Shown: positions 52,536-61,051 of the stretch, one piece after another | Layout: the number at the start of each line of letters is the position of its first letter | How positions within the stretch are numbered: position 1 is the stretch's first letter | NCBI RefSeq assembly: GCF_008000895.1 | Contig: NZ_CP042823.1 | Span: 4,381,001-4,445,000 of the forward strand | Source: Methylobacterium sp. WL1 | Lineage (GTDB): Bacteria; Pseudomonadota; Alphaproteobacteria; Rhizobiales; Beijerinckiaceae | Length of the DNA stretch: 64,000 nucleotides | Reading direction: 5' to 3' | Made by a program: the position numbers and the translations under genes | The notes under the pieces: generated by a model | The model's database searches: none | The model's input: the letters and a program-made list of their open reading frames with translations, nothing else | Told to the model about the DNA's origin: nothing

Positions 52536-53359
52536 CGCTCGCGGAGCCTCGGGTTCAGTGCCTCGTTCAAGCCATCGCCAACGAGATTGATGCCGAGGAC
52601 GGTGAGCAGGATCGCGATGCCCGGGAAGGTGCAGATCCACCACGCCGAGCGAAGGACCGCGCGTCCCGCACTGATGATCAGGCCCCAGCTCATCACGTTC
52701 GGGTCGCCGAGCCCGAGGAACGCGAGGCCCGCCTCGATCAGGATCGCCGTCCCGATCAGCAGCGACCCCACGGCGATGATCGCCGAGGTGCAGTTCGGCA
52801 GCATGTGGCGGAAGATGATGCGGGCGTCGCCTGCCCCGAGGCCGTCGCAGGCGAGCACGAATTCGCGCCCGCCGAGCGCCACGAACTCACCCCGCACCAG
52901 ACGGGCGATCCCCGGCCAGGACACCGCCGCGATGGCCACGATCTCGCTGGTGAGCGATGGCGACAGGATCGCCACGATGAGGATCGCCAGCACGAAGGCC
53001 GGGATCGTCTGGAAGAACTCCGTGAGCCGCATCAGCGCGAGCTCGACGCCACCCCGGTAATAGCCGGCCAACCCTCCGACGAGGGTTCCGAACAGGATCG
53101 CGGCAAGCGTCGCGCCGAGCCCGATCATCAGCGAAGTGCGCGCGCCGTAGGCGATCTCCGCGGCCACATCCCGCCCGAGCGTGTCGGTGCCAAGCAGGAA
53201 GCGGCCGCCCGGCGGCTGGAGCGCGGGCCCGACCAGGCGGAACGGGTCGCCGGGAAACAGCAGAGGCGTCAGCACCACCAGGGCGAGCAGCCCGAGCAGT
53301 ACAGCTGCACCGAGGAGCGCCAGACGGTTGCGCGCAAAACGCGCCAGAGCGGCCCGCAT
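52532..53359 (-). CDS. ABC transporter permease (DppC type)
   Basis: A 275-aa inner-membrane permease with an N-terminal helix (LALLGAAVLLGLLALVVLTP), the DppC-type GTDTLGRDVAAEIAYGARTS motif, and the EAA loop around CDGLGAGDARIIFRHMLPN. The final helix is followed by [21 protein letters not shown] 53359 lies 3 nt after the stop of the upstream permease. It is one half of the translocation pore of the importer 50919-55957. Confidence 0.93.
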   Translation of the reverse strand: MRAALARFARNRLALLGAAVLLGLLALVVLTPLLFPGDPFRLVGPALQPPGGRFLLGTDTLGRDVAAEIAYGARTSLMIGLGATLAAILFGTLVGGLAGYYRGGVELALMRLTEFFQTIPAFVLAILIVAILSPSLTSEIVAIAAVSWPGIARLVRGEFVALGGREFVLACDGLGAGDARIIFRHMLPNCTSAIIAVGSLLIGTAILIEAGLAFLGLGDPNVMSWGLIISAGRAVLRSAWWICTFPGIAILLTVLGINLVGDGLNEALNPRLRER

Positions 53360-53361
53360 CG

Positions 53362-54333
53362 CTACAGCTCCATCCGAGGATCGAGGCAGACGTAGACGAG
53401 GTCCACGGCGAGGTTGATCACGACGACGAGGCAGGCCGAGACGAAGAAGATCCCGAGCAGGAGGTTGAGGTCGCGCGACTGGAGCGCGTTGAAGGCCAGG
53501 GTGCCGACCCCCGGCCAGCCGAACACCGTCTCGACCACGATCGAGCCGCCGATCAGGTTGCCGGCCTGTACCCCCGCCATGGTGACCACCGGCAGTAGGG
53601 CGTTGCGCAGGACGTGGCCGGTCATCACCCGGGCCTCGGTCTGGCCCTTGGCCCGGGCCGTGGTGACGTAGTCCATGCCGACCTGTTCCAGCACGGAAGC
53701 GCGCATCACCCGGGCGTAGACCGCGAGGTAGAAGAGCGAGAGGGCGACGGCCGGCATGACCAAGTGACGCCCGACGTCCCAGACCTCGTCCCAGCCCTCG
53801 TTGTCGGCCCCCACCGTGTCGAAGCCACTGGTGGGAAGCCAGCCGAGCCGGATCGCGAAGATCACGATCATCATCAGCCCGAGCCAGAACCCCGGCGTGG
53901 CATAGGCCACCAGGCTCACAAGCGAGATCACCGCGTCGCGCCAGGAGTTGCGCCCGGTGGCCGCCACGAGGCCGAGGAGCGTACCGATCACCAGGGCGGT
54001 CCCGAAGGCGGTCAGCATCAGCAGGCTCGTCGGCCACAACCGGTCGAGGATCAGGCTCGCCACGGGGCTGTCGTTGCGGAACGAGTAGCCGAGATCGAGG
54101 TGGAGCATATTGAGCAGGTAGACGCCGAATTGCGTCGCCATCGGTTGGTCGAGGCCGAACTTGCGGCGCAGCTGCTCCATGTATTCCGGACTGGCCGCGC
54201 CGCTTTCGCCAGCAAGAACCGACGCGGCGTCGCCAGGCGCCAGGTGAATCAGGAAGAAGTTCAGCACGACGATACCCAGGATCACCGGGATCGCCAGCAA
54301 AAATCGGTGACCGAGAAAGCGCACAAGCCGCAC
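53362..54333 (-). CDS. ABC transporter permease (DppB type)
   Basis: A 323-aa inner-membrane permease: RFLGHRFLLAIPVILGIVVL at the N-terminus, the LDLGYSFRNDSPVASLI motif typical of DppB, and the EAA loop TARAKGQTEARVMTGHVLRN. Its GTG start at 54333 is 4 nt after the stop of the binding-protein gene, so it is in the same operon. Partner of the permease at 52532. Confidence 0.93.
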   Translation of the reverse strand: MRLVRFLGHRFLLAIPVILGIVVLNFFLIHLAPGDAASVLAGESGAASPEYMEQLRRKFGLDQPMATQFGVYLLNMLHLDLGYSFRNDSPVASLILDRLWPTSLLMLTAFGTALVIGTLLGLVAATGRNSWRDAVISLVSLVAYATPGFWLGLMMIVIFAIRLGWLPTSGFDTVGADNEGWDEVWDVGRHLVMPAVALSLFYLAVYARVMRASVLEQVGMDYVTTARAKGQTEARVMTGHVLRNALLPVVTMAGVQAGNLIGGSIVVETVFGWPGVGTLAFNALQSRDLNLLLGIFFVSACLVVVINLAVDLVYVCLDPRMEL

Positions 54334-54337
54334 CGGA

Positions 54338-55957
54338 TTACTTGTCCATCCAGGCTCGCTCGAACGCCTGTTGTGTGCCCAGCGGACCCGTGGTGTGATC
54401 CTTGAGGCGCCGGTTGAAGACGCTCACGTATTGCACGTCGATCAGCCAGATCATCGGGCTGTCTTCGGCCAGGATCTGCTGGACCTTCTTATAGATCGCC
54501 CCGCGCTTTTCCGGATCCAGCTCGCGCGCGCCCTCGCCGAGCATGCGGTCGACCTCCGGGTTCGAGTAGAACGTGTCGTTGACGAAGGTGACACCTTTTC
54601 GGATCTGCGAGGTCAGGAACTGCTTGTTCAACCCGTAGACCGGATCGACGCCCTGGCTCAGGAACGGCTCGTTGATGTCGTAATCGTAGTTCGTGTAGAC
54701 GCGCCGCAGCCAGGTGGCGGTGTCTTCTGAGCGCAGAGTCACGTCGATGCCCACCGCGACGAGGGCCTGCTTCAAGTATTCGGCCTGCCGCAGCCACTGT
54801 TCGCCGAACGAGTTCACCTCCAGATGGAGGGCGAAGCGCATCCCGCCCGCGCCACGGGGTGCGCCGGCCGCATCGAGCAGCCGGTTGGCGATCTCCAGCC
54901 GATCCGGCACGTCATACTGGCGCACGTCGTCGGTGTAGAGGCCGGCCGTCTTGAATTTGCGGCTGAGTGGACCCGAGGCGGGCAGGCCGTAGCCAAACAT
55001 CACGTCCCTGAGGATGACGTTGCGGTCGATCGCGTAGGCGATGGCTTGGCGCACCGCCTTCTTCTGAAGCTGCGGATGGCGGCCGTTCAGCTCCAGGACG
55101 CTCTGAGCCGGCGTCATCTCGTAGCCCTTGGTGGTCAGGTCGAGGACTGGATTGGTCTTCATCCGCGCGAGATCGGCATAGTTCACCGCGCTGTAGCCGG
55201 CGAAATGGGCTTCCCCGGCCTCCATGGCGGCCGAACGCGTTGCGGCATCCGGGATGAAGCGGGCGACGATACGGTTGAGGTACGGCAGCCCCGGCTTCCA
55301 GTAACTCTCGTTGCGGTCCAGCCGCACGGACTGACCGCGCTCCCAGCTCACGAACTTGAACGGGCCGGTTCCGATCGGCTTGTTGGCGGTCGGGTTCTGG
55401 AGGACATCGGTTCCCTCGAACACCGATCGGCACAAGATCGGCAGGTCGCGCCCCGAGAGCGCTTTCATGATGTACGGAGCCGGGTTGGCGAGCCGCAGCA
55501 CCGCGGTCATCGGATCGGGCGTGTCGACTGCTACCAGTTCGGCGAGCATTACTGGGGCGATCGGATTATACTTCTTCAAGATCTCCATGAAGGAGTATTG
55601 CACGTCCGCGCTGGTGAACGGTTTGCCGTTGTGGAAAGTCACGCCCTCCTGGAGCGTGAATGTGATGGTCTTTCCGTCCGCTGCGACATCCCACGACTTG
55701 GCCAGGTTGGGCCGTGGGTTCAAATCCCAGTCGTAGGTGCACAGCCCTTCATAGACCTGCGTGGCAATCGGCGGGATGTTGCCGGCCGATACGGCGTAAT
55801 GCGCTAAGGTCGAAGGCTCTGGATGCACGATCATCACCATCGTGCCGCCCCGCCGCGGTTCGGCGGCGCTTGCGCCGTTCGAGGCCGCGGCGAGGCCGAG
55901 CGGGAGCGCCAGAACGGTGCGGCGAGAGAGATCAGTCACGTGAGGTGTGCGAGACAA
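54338..55957 (-). CDS. ABC transporter substrate-binding protein (SBP_bac_5)
   Basis: A 539-aa periplasmic receptor with a twin-arginine signal (LSRRTVLALPLGLAAASNGA, cleavage near ASAAEP). Family blocks include IATQVYEGLCTYDWDLNPRP, LAKSWDVAADGKTITFTLQE, PIGTGPFKFVSWERG and KKAVRQAIAYAIDRN. The start is probably TTG 55957 with AGGGG upstream; GTG 55939 is an alternative. It is first gene of the importer operon, which continues through the ATPase, amidase and AtzH-like genes, so import and amide hydrolysis are co-expressed. Confidence 0.93.
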   Translation of the reverse strand: MSRTPHVTDLSRRTVLALPLGLAAASNGASAAEPRRGGTMVMIVHPEPSTLAHYAVSAGNIPPIATQVYEGLCTYDWDLNPRPNLAKSWDVAADGKTITFTLQEGVTFHNGKPFTSADVQYSFMEILKKYNPIAPVMLAELVAVDTPDPMTAVLRLANPAPYIMKALSGRDLPILCRSVFEGTDVLQNPTANKPIGTGPFKFVSWERGQSVRLDRNESYWKPGLPYLNRIVARFIPDAATRSAAMEAGEAHFAGYSAVNYADLARMKTNPVLDLTTKGYEMTPAQSVLELNGRHPQLQKKAVRQAIAYAIDRNVILRDVMFGYGLPASGPLSRKFKTAGLYTDDVRQYDVPDRLEIANRLLDAAGAPRGAGGMRFALHLEVNSFGEQWLRQAEYLKQALVAVGIDVTLRSEDTATWLRRVYTNYDYDINEPFLSQGVDPVYGLNKQFLTSQIRKGVTFVNDTFYSNPEVDRMLGEGARELDPEKRGAIYKKVQQILAEDSPMIWLIDVQYVSVFNRRLKDHTTGPLGTQQAFERAWMDK

Positions 55958-56209
55958 GCCGAAGGACCCCTGAAGCTGTAGGGGGCCTCAGCAACGGTCG
56001 TGCCACCCGATTGGTAGATTCACCCCGGTATCATGTCGATTGATCGGGGGTGATCTGTGCCGAGCCTCGAATACGGCATAAAAGCAAACTGAGAGGAAAT
56101 CTTGATCTCGGCGGCCGGATGCCGGATGCCGGAGGTTCGCGTCGGAACGAACCTTGCCATGAGCTGCGGCCGAGCCGTCCCTGGCTCGTGCTTGGAGCCC
56201 TTGGTCACG

Positions 56210-56944
56210 ATGCGCGAATCCGGACGGACGATCAGACTGGGGATGCTCACCCCTTCGTCGAACAGCGTGCTCGAACCGATGACGGCGCGCATTCTGGCCG
56301 GGCAGGACGGGGTCACGGCCCACTTCTCGCGCGTGCGTGTGACCCAGATCGGCCTGTCAGCCGTCGCACTGGGCCAATTCGCGCAGGAACCGATGCTCGC
56401 GGCCGCCGACCTGCTCGCCGATGCGCGGGTCGCCTCGATCCTTTGGAACGGGACTGCGGGTGCCTGGCTTGGCTTCGACAATGACGTGGCGCTCGCAGCG
56501 GCAGTGACCGAGCGAACCGGCGTGCCGGCCTCGACCTCCGCGCTTGCTTTCCGCGACCTGTTTCGGCGACGCGGCATCGAACGCATTGGGCTGGTGACCC
56601 CCTATACCGGGGACGTCCAGGCGCGGATCCAGGCGAATTGGCGCTCCGACGGGTTCGACTGCTCGGCAGAGCGGCATCTCGGTCTGTCAGAGAACTTCGA
56701 ATTCGCTTTGGCCGGCACAAGCGAGATCGCCGGGATGGTGCGCGCCGTCGCGGCCGAGGGCGCGCAGGCCGCGGCCATCGTCTGCACCAACCTCGCGGGC
56801 GGCGCGATCGCCGCAGCTCTGGAGGCCGAACTCGGCATCCCGGTCTACGATTCGGTCGCGGTCAGCCTGTGGAAGGCGATAGACCTTGCCGGCGCAAGCA
56901 CCGAGGCCCTCATTGGATGGGGCGACGTGTTCGCGACCGCCTAA
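56210..56944 (+). CDS. maleate isomerase/arylmalonate decarboxylase-like protein
   Basis: About 244 aa, aspartate/glutamate racemase superfamily: IRLGMLTPSSNSVLEPMTAR at the N-terminus, RRRGIERIGLVTPYTGDVQA in the middle and second-half catalytic Cys in AIVCTNLAG. The first-half position where maleate isomerases have a Cys reads LWNGTAGAW, so only one catalytic cysteine remains, as in some decarboxylase-type members. A TTG at 56102 has a strong GAGAGG ribosome-binding site and would add 36 residues, so the start is uncertain. Divergent from the importer operon. Confidence 0.75.
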   Translation: MRESGRTIRLGMLTPSSNSVLEPMTARILAGQDGVTAHFSRVRVTQIGLSAVALGQFAQEPMLAAADLLADARVASILWNGTAGAWLGFDNDVALAAAVTERTGVPASTSALAFRDLFRRRGIERIGLVTPYTGDVQARIQANWRSDGFDCSAERHLGLSENFEFALAGTSEIAGMVRAVAAEGAQAAAIVCTNLAGGAIAAALEAELGIPVYDSVAVSLWKAIDLAGASTEALIGWGDVFATA

Positions 56945-56954
56945 GCGACCTGCC

Positions 56955-57719
56955 TCAGCAGGCGTCATCCTCGGCTTTGCGGCGCTCGATCCACCGCCGC
57001 AGGGACGGCGCGAAGCCGGTGGCCGGCTTGGCCGGCGGACGCGCGAAGCGGCCCGCCCGCGGGGGCTTCACGCCGAGCCGGACCATGACCTGCGCCTGCC
57101 CGAGCGCGGCAGAGAGCGGATCGATCAGCGGCACCGGGACCGCCTCGGCAATCCGAGCGGCCAGGCCAGTCAGCGGCGCTCCGGCCAGGATCACCGCGTC
57201 GACACCATCCTCGGTCACAACGCGGTTCGCGAGGGCGATGATCTCGGCCTCAAGCTCGTGCTGCACCTCCGTGACCGACCGGAAGCCGGCCGCAACAGAC
57301 CGGACGCAGGCGCATCGGGCAGAGAGTCCGGCCAGCAGCACCGCATCCTCGTACCAGGGCAGCAGGGTGCCCGAGAACGTCACGACACCGAAGCGCTGGC
57401 CGAGCATGCAGGCGGTGAGCATCGCCGCCTCGGCCATCCCAACGACGGGCAGGTCGAACAGCTCGCGTGCTGCGATCAGGCCGGGATCGCCAAAAGCTGC
57501 GATCACGGCGGCGTCGAAGCCGGATTGATGTTCGGCCAGAGTCTCCAGCACCGCTGCGCCGGCGAGCTGCGCCTCCGCTCGGCTCGCGATGTAGGGGAGG
57601 CCGTGCGCCGCCGTCAGCGCAGTGAGCTGCACGTCCGGGGCCAGCGCGCTGGCGGCGGCAGCCTCCATCCGGGCCGTCATGGCCGCCGAGGTGTTCGGGT
57701 TGACGAGGAGGATTCGCAC
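56955..57719 (-). CDS. Asp/Glu/hydantoin racemase family protein lacking both cysteines
   Basis: A 254-aa protein with the family start MRILLVNPNTSAAMTARMEA and overall length of hydantoin racemases. The two catalytic cysteine positions are alanines: AAFGDPGL (family ACFGDPGL) and LAGAPLTGLA (family LGCAGMA). The surrounding motifs are otherwise well kept, so this is a distinct subfamily rather than random decay. It may be a lyase, isomerase or binding protein. Its start is 3 nt after the amidohydrolase stop (57723), so the two are in an operon. Confidence 0.82.
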   Translation of the reverse strand: MRILLVNPNTSAAMTARMEAAAASALAPDVQLTALTAAHGLPYIASRAEAQLAGAAVLETLAEHQSGFDAAVIAAFGDPGLIAARELFDLPVVGMAEAAMLTACMLGQRFGVVTFSGTLLPWYEDAVLLAGLSARCACVRSVAAGFRSVTEVQHELEAEIIALANRVVTEDGVDAVILAGAPLTGLAARIAEAVPVPLIDPLSAALGQAQVMVRLGVKPPRAGRFARPPAKPATGFAPSLRRWIERRKAEDDAC

Positions 57720-57722
57720 GCC

Positions 57723-59264
57723 TCAGACGCGCGAACTCGGGCGGTAGAACGGCTCGTGCCGACCGGGGTCGATATAGTCCGCGTAAAAGCGCCGGGCATG
57801 GGGAAGGAGGGCCTTTGAGAGCTGACGACGCTCGACCTCATCGTCCGACAGGGCGCGTGCCAAGTCGTCGTGCAGGGCCTTCAGGGCGGCGTCGCGGTCG
57901 ACCCGGGTGAAACGGCCATCAGCGTAGAGCACCTCGCCGTCGCACAGCACCGTCGTGACGCCGCCGGTCTTGGCGCGCTGGATCACCGCGTCGAGCAGCG
58001 GCGTCTCGGCGTCGAGGTAGGGATATGCGATCTGGTCCCAGTCCAGCAGCACGAGGTCGGCGGCTTTGCCGACCTCGATCGTGCCGAGGCTGTCGCCGAA
58101 GCCGGTGGTGCGGGCGCCCCCGACAGTCGCCATGCGCAGCACCTGGGCCATGCCCGGAACGTCGGCCTCATCCATGCCGGGCACCCGGTGGGCGCGCAGC
58201 ACGAGCCGCATCTCTTGGAGCATGTCGCGATCGTCGTTGATGCCTGCTTCGTCGAGGCCAATCGCGGTGTTGATGCCCTTCGCCTCGAAGCGGTTGAGCG
58301 CCGCCACGCCCGAACGCAGCCGGAAGTTCGAGGAGCAGTTGTGGCAGATGCAGGTTCCGGTCGCGGCCACGCGGTCGATGTCGGCCTCGTTCAGCCAGAC
58401 GCCATGGCCGAGCGTCATGCGCGGCCCGAGCAGGCCGAACCGGTCAAGATGTTCCACCGCCGTCCCGCCGCTGCGCTTTTCCGCGTAGGCCTTCTGGTAG
58501 GCGGTCTCGACCAGATGCATGTGCATCGGCACATTGTAGGATTCGGAGAGCCCGGACAGGCCCTCGAGCGCCGCGTCGGAGCACCAGTGGAGGTTGGCGG
58601 GAGCAAGCTGGATCTTGGCCCGGGCAGCCCCGGCCTGGCCTGAGTGCAAGCTACGGAACAGCGCGAAATTGTCCTCCAGCGACATTTGAAAGCGTTCGAA
58701 CCAGCGCTTCATCGGGTCCTGGAGCGACGTCGGCAGGCTCGCCACGAAATCCATGTCCGCCTGGTAGACGAGTCGGTTCTGGTCGCGCACTGCGAAGCAG
58801 TACGAGACCCGCATGCCGATGTCGCGATAGGCGCGCAGCACCTCGTTCGAGCGCGCTTCGACCTCTTCCAGGCTTCCAGGCATCCAGCCGTGGATGTGCT
58901 GGACCGTGGTGATCCCGGAGCCGACCATCTCGAAGGCCGAGTACAGGGTGTCGAGGTAGAGGTTCAGGTTGCGCGCCACCATGCGGGTGACGAACCACAG
59001 CTCCAGCGGCATGTCGGGGGAGCCGAGCTGGACCGGCGTCAGGCCGACATGATGATGCCCGTTGACAAAGCCCGGCAGCAGGATCTCGCGGCCGGAGCCG
59101 ATGACGGGCGCGTCGGGATAGCGCGCATGCAACTCCGCGTAGGTGCCGACCGCCTCGATTACCCCGTCCTTCTGGAGCACAGCTCCGTCGGCGACCTCCT
59201 CCCAGCGCTCGCGGTCGAGGGTGCGGGTGATCATCTGCCGGCTGCGAATCAACGATGTGGCCAT
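57723..59264 (-). CDS. amidohydrolase, deaminase type (second)
   Basis: A 513-aa enzyme of the 8-oxoguanine deaminase/AtzB-like group. Metal-site motifs: H70 and H72 in NGHHHVGLTP, the MHMHLVET His, LGHGVWL, and the Asp of AIGLDEAGIND. It has an N-terminal beta-sandwich strand (ADGAVLQKDGVIEAVGTY) and a C-terminal one (VTTVLCDGEVLYADGRF). It differs strongly from the amidohydrolase at 44171, so the two probably act on different intermediates. It is co-oriented with the NitT/TauT transporter (59292-62104), suggesting that the transporter supplies its substrate. Confidence 0.88.
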   Translation of the reverse strand: MATSLIRSRQMITRTLDRERWEEVADGAVLQKDGVIEAVGTYAELHARYPDAPVIGSGREILLPGFVNGHHHVGLTPVQLGSPDMPLELWFVTRMVARNLNLYLDTLYSAFEMVGSGITTVQHIHGWMPGSLEEVEARSNEVLRAYRDIGMRVSYCFAVRDQNRLVYQADMDFVASLPTSLQDPMKRWFERFQMSLEDNFALFRSLHSGQAGAARAKIQLAPANLHWCSDAALEGLSGLSESYNVPMHMHLVETAYQKAYAEKRSGGTAVEHLDRFGLLGPRMTLGHGVWLNEADIDRVAATGTCICHNCSSNFRLRSGVAALNRFEAKGINTAIGLDEAGINDDRDMLQEMRLVLRAHRVPGMDEADVPGMAQVLRMATVGGARTTGFGDSLGTIEVGKAADLVLLDWDQIAYPYLDAETPLLDAVIQRAKTGGVTTVLCDGEVLYADGRFTRVDRDAALKALHDDLARALSDDEVERRQLSKALLPHARRFYADYIDPGRHEPFYRPSSRV

Positions 59265-59291
59265 GCTTCGGTCCGTTATGGTCGGAATTGG

Positions 59292-60128
59292 TCAGGCGAG
59301 GGCTTCCTGCTCGGCGAAGGCCCTGTCGACCTCATCGCGCAGGAGTTCGGTGAGATGCCGCCGCATCGCTTCGGCGTCGGGCGAGAACGGGTCGCGGGGG
59401 CGCGGCAGGGTGTTGACCACGATCGTCTTGATCCGCCCCGGGCGAGCGGTGAACACCACCACGCGATCGGCGAGCGCCACCGCCTCGTCGATGTGGTGGG
59501 TCACGAACAGCACCGAGGCGCCGCTGTCGCGCCAGACATCGAGCAGGAAGTCCTGCATCTTCTGGCGGGTCTGCACGTCGAGCGCCGCGAAGGGCTCGTC
59601 CATCAGCAGGACTTTGGGGCGCATGGCGAGCGCCCGGGCGACTGCTACGCGCTGACGCATGCCGCCCGATAACTCGTCGGGCCGCTTGTCGAACGCCTCG
59701 GCGAGGCCGACCCGCTGGAGTGCGGCCCGCGCGATGCTCCGGCGCTCCAATTCCGGCACACCCTTCAGCGACAGGCCAAAGCTGACGTTCTGCCAGACGC
59801 TGAGCCAAGGGAAGAGCGAGGTCTCCTGGAAGATCAGGCTGCGTTCGGGGGATGGTCCAGCCACCGGCTCGCCGAAGGACTGGATCCGCCCCCCCGTGGC
59901 GGCCTCGAGCCCGGCAATCAGGTAAAGCAGCGTGCTCTTCCCGCAGCCGGACGGGCCGAGGAACACCACGAACTCGCCGGGCTGCACGTCGAGGTCAATG
60001 TCGCGCAGGGCCTCGTGGGCGCGGGCGGTGCCAGCGGCCCAGACCTTGGAAACGCCGCGGCAGGACACGGCGTCGCTCTCGCCGGACACGGCCGGGCGAT
60101 CGGCAACGGAGAGACGGTCAGAGCCCAA
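59292..60128 (-). CDS. NitT/TauT-type ABC transporter ATP-binding protein
   Basis: A 278-aa ATPase: Walker A GPSGCGKSTLL, Q-loop LIFQETSLFPWLSV, signature ELSGGMRQRVAVARALAMRP, Walker B LLMDEPFAALD and H-loop VLFVTHHIDEAVALAD. This is the SsuB/TauB/nitrate/pyrimidine-precursor branch. The probable TTG start at 60128 lies inside the end of the permease gene (stop 60118), giving an 11-bp overlap and coupling. It works with 60118 and 61052. Confidence 0.93.
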   Translation of the reverse strand: MGSDRLSVADRPAVSGESDAVSCRGVSKVWAAGTARAHEALRDIDLDVQPGEFVVFLGPSGCGKSTLLYLIAGLEAATGGRIQSFGEPVAGPSPERSLIFQETSLFPWLSVWQNVSFGLSLKGVPELERRSIARAALQRVGLAEAFDKRPDELSGGMRQRVAVARALAMRPKVLLMDEPFAALDVQTRQKMQDFLLDVWRDSGASVLFVTHHIDEAVALADRVVVFTARPGRIKTIVVNTLPRPRDPFSPDAEAMRRHLTELLRDEVDRAFAEQEALA

Positions 60129-61047
60129 GGGAAGACCCCGCGTCGCGTGGCAGCCAATAGAGCATCCGCCGCTGAACCAGCCGGAACATCAGGTCGAAGG
60201 CGAAGCCGAGGAAGCCGATCAGCGTAATGGTGAAGAAGACCAGCGACGGGTTGAAGGTGTTGCGCGCCAGCATGATCACCTGCCCGAGACCGTAGCCGAC
60301 GCCGGTCGCCTCGGCGACGAGCACCACCATCCAGGCCCCGAACAGGTTGAGGCGCAGCACCGCGAGCAGCCCCGGCAGGATCGCCGGCACGATAACCCGC
60401 GCGTAGATCTGGCGCTTCGACGCACCCATCGTCCGGGCGACGTTGATGTAGTTCCGGTTGACCCCGTCGATCTGATGGATGGTCGAGAGGACCATCGTGA
60501 AGAACAGGGCGATGAACACCATGAAGATCGCCGGAGCGTTGCCGATCCCGAACATGAAGATCGCCACGGGCAGCCACGCGATCGGCGAGACCGGGGCCAG
60601 GAGCGTGATGGTCGGCAGGGTCAACCGCTCGAACAGCACGACGTAGCGGATCGCCACGCCGACCAGGATCGACAGGGTTGCGGCCAGGAACAACCCTGCC
60701 AACACCCGCCCGGTGGAGGCGAGCACGGTGATCAACACCGCCATGGCGGGGCTCGGGCCGGCGTTCATGCCGGTGCCGATCTGCCAGCGCTGCGCGGTAT
60801 TGAAGAAACGCGCCTGCTCGACGAGGTTGCCGAGGAAGATGTGGGGTGGCGGCAGCAGCTTGGCATCGGCGATGCCGAACGCCCAGAGCAGCTCCCAGAG
60901 GCCGGCGAAGCATCCGACCGAGACCAGCATCCAGCCGATCCGTTGCAGCAGTGGGACGAACCCGTCGGGCAGCGCCAGGCGCCGTGCGAACGGGAGACGC
61001 GGCTGGCCGTGCGGGACGGCGGCGGCGCGGGCGAGATCGATGGCCAT
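60118..61047 (-). CDS. NitT/TauT-type ABC transporter permease
   Basis: A 309-aa inner-membrane permease of the SsuC/TauC type, with six predicted helices and the EAA loop VARTMGASKRQIYARVIVPA. A longer than usual periplasmic or cytosolic stretch (about 60-95) follows the first helix. Its ATG at 61047 is 4 nt from the binding-protein stop at 61052. It is part of the three-gene importer. Confidence 0.92.
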   Translation of the reverse strand: MAIDLARAAAVPHGQPRLPFARRLALPDGFVPLLQRIGWMLVSVGCFAGLWELLWAFGIADAKLLPPPHIFLGNLVEQARFFNTAQRWQIGTGMNAGPSPAMAVLITVLASTGRVLAGLFLAATLSILVGVAIRYVVLFERLTLPTITLLAPVSPIAWLPVAIFMFGIGNAPAIFMVFIALFFTMVLSTIHQIDGVNRNYINVARTMGASKRQIYARVIVPAILPGLLAVLRLNLFGAWMVVLVAEATGVGYGLGQVIMLARNTFNPSLVFFTITLIGFLGFAFDLMFRLVQRRMLYWLPRDAGSSLGL

Positions 61048-61051
61048 CCGC

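Noticed and set aside
55710..55725. GGGTTCAAATCCCA, which looks like a tRNA T-arm
   Set aside because: It lies inside the solute-binding protein gene on the opposite strand, and no acceptor, D or anticodon arms can be folded around it.
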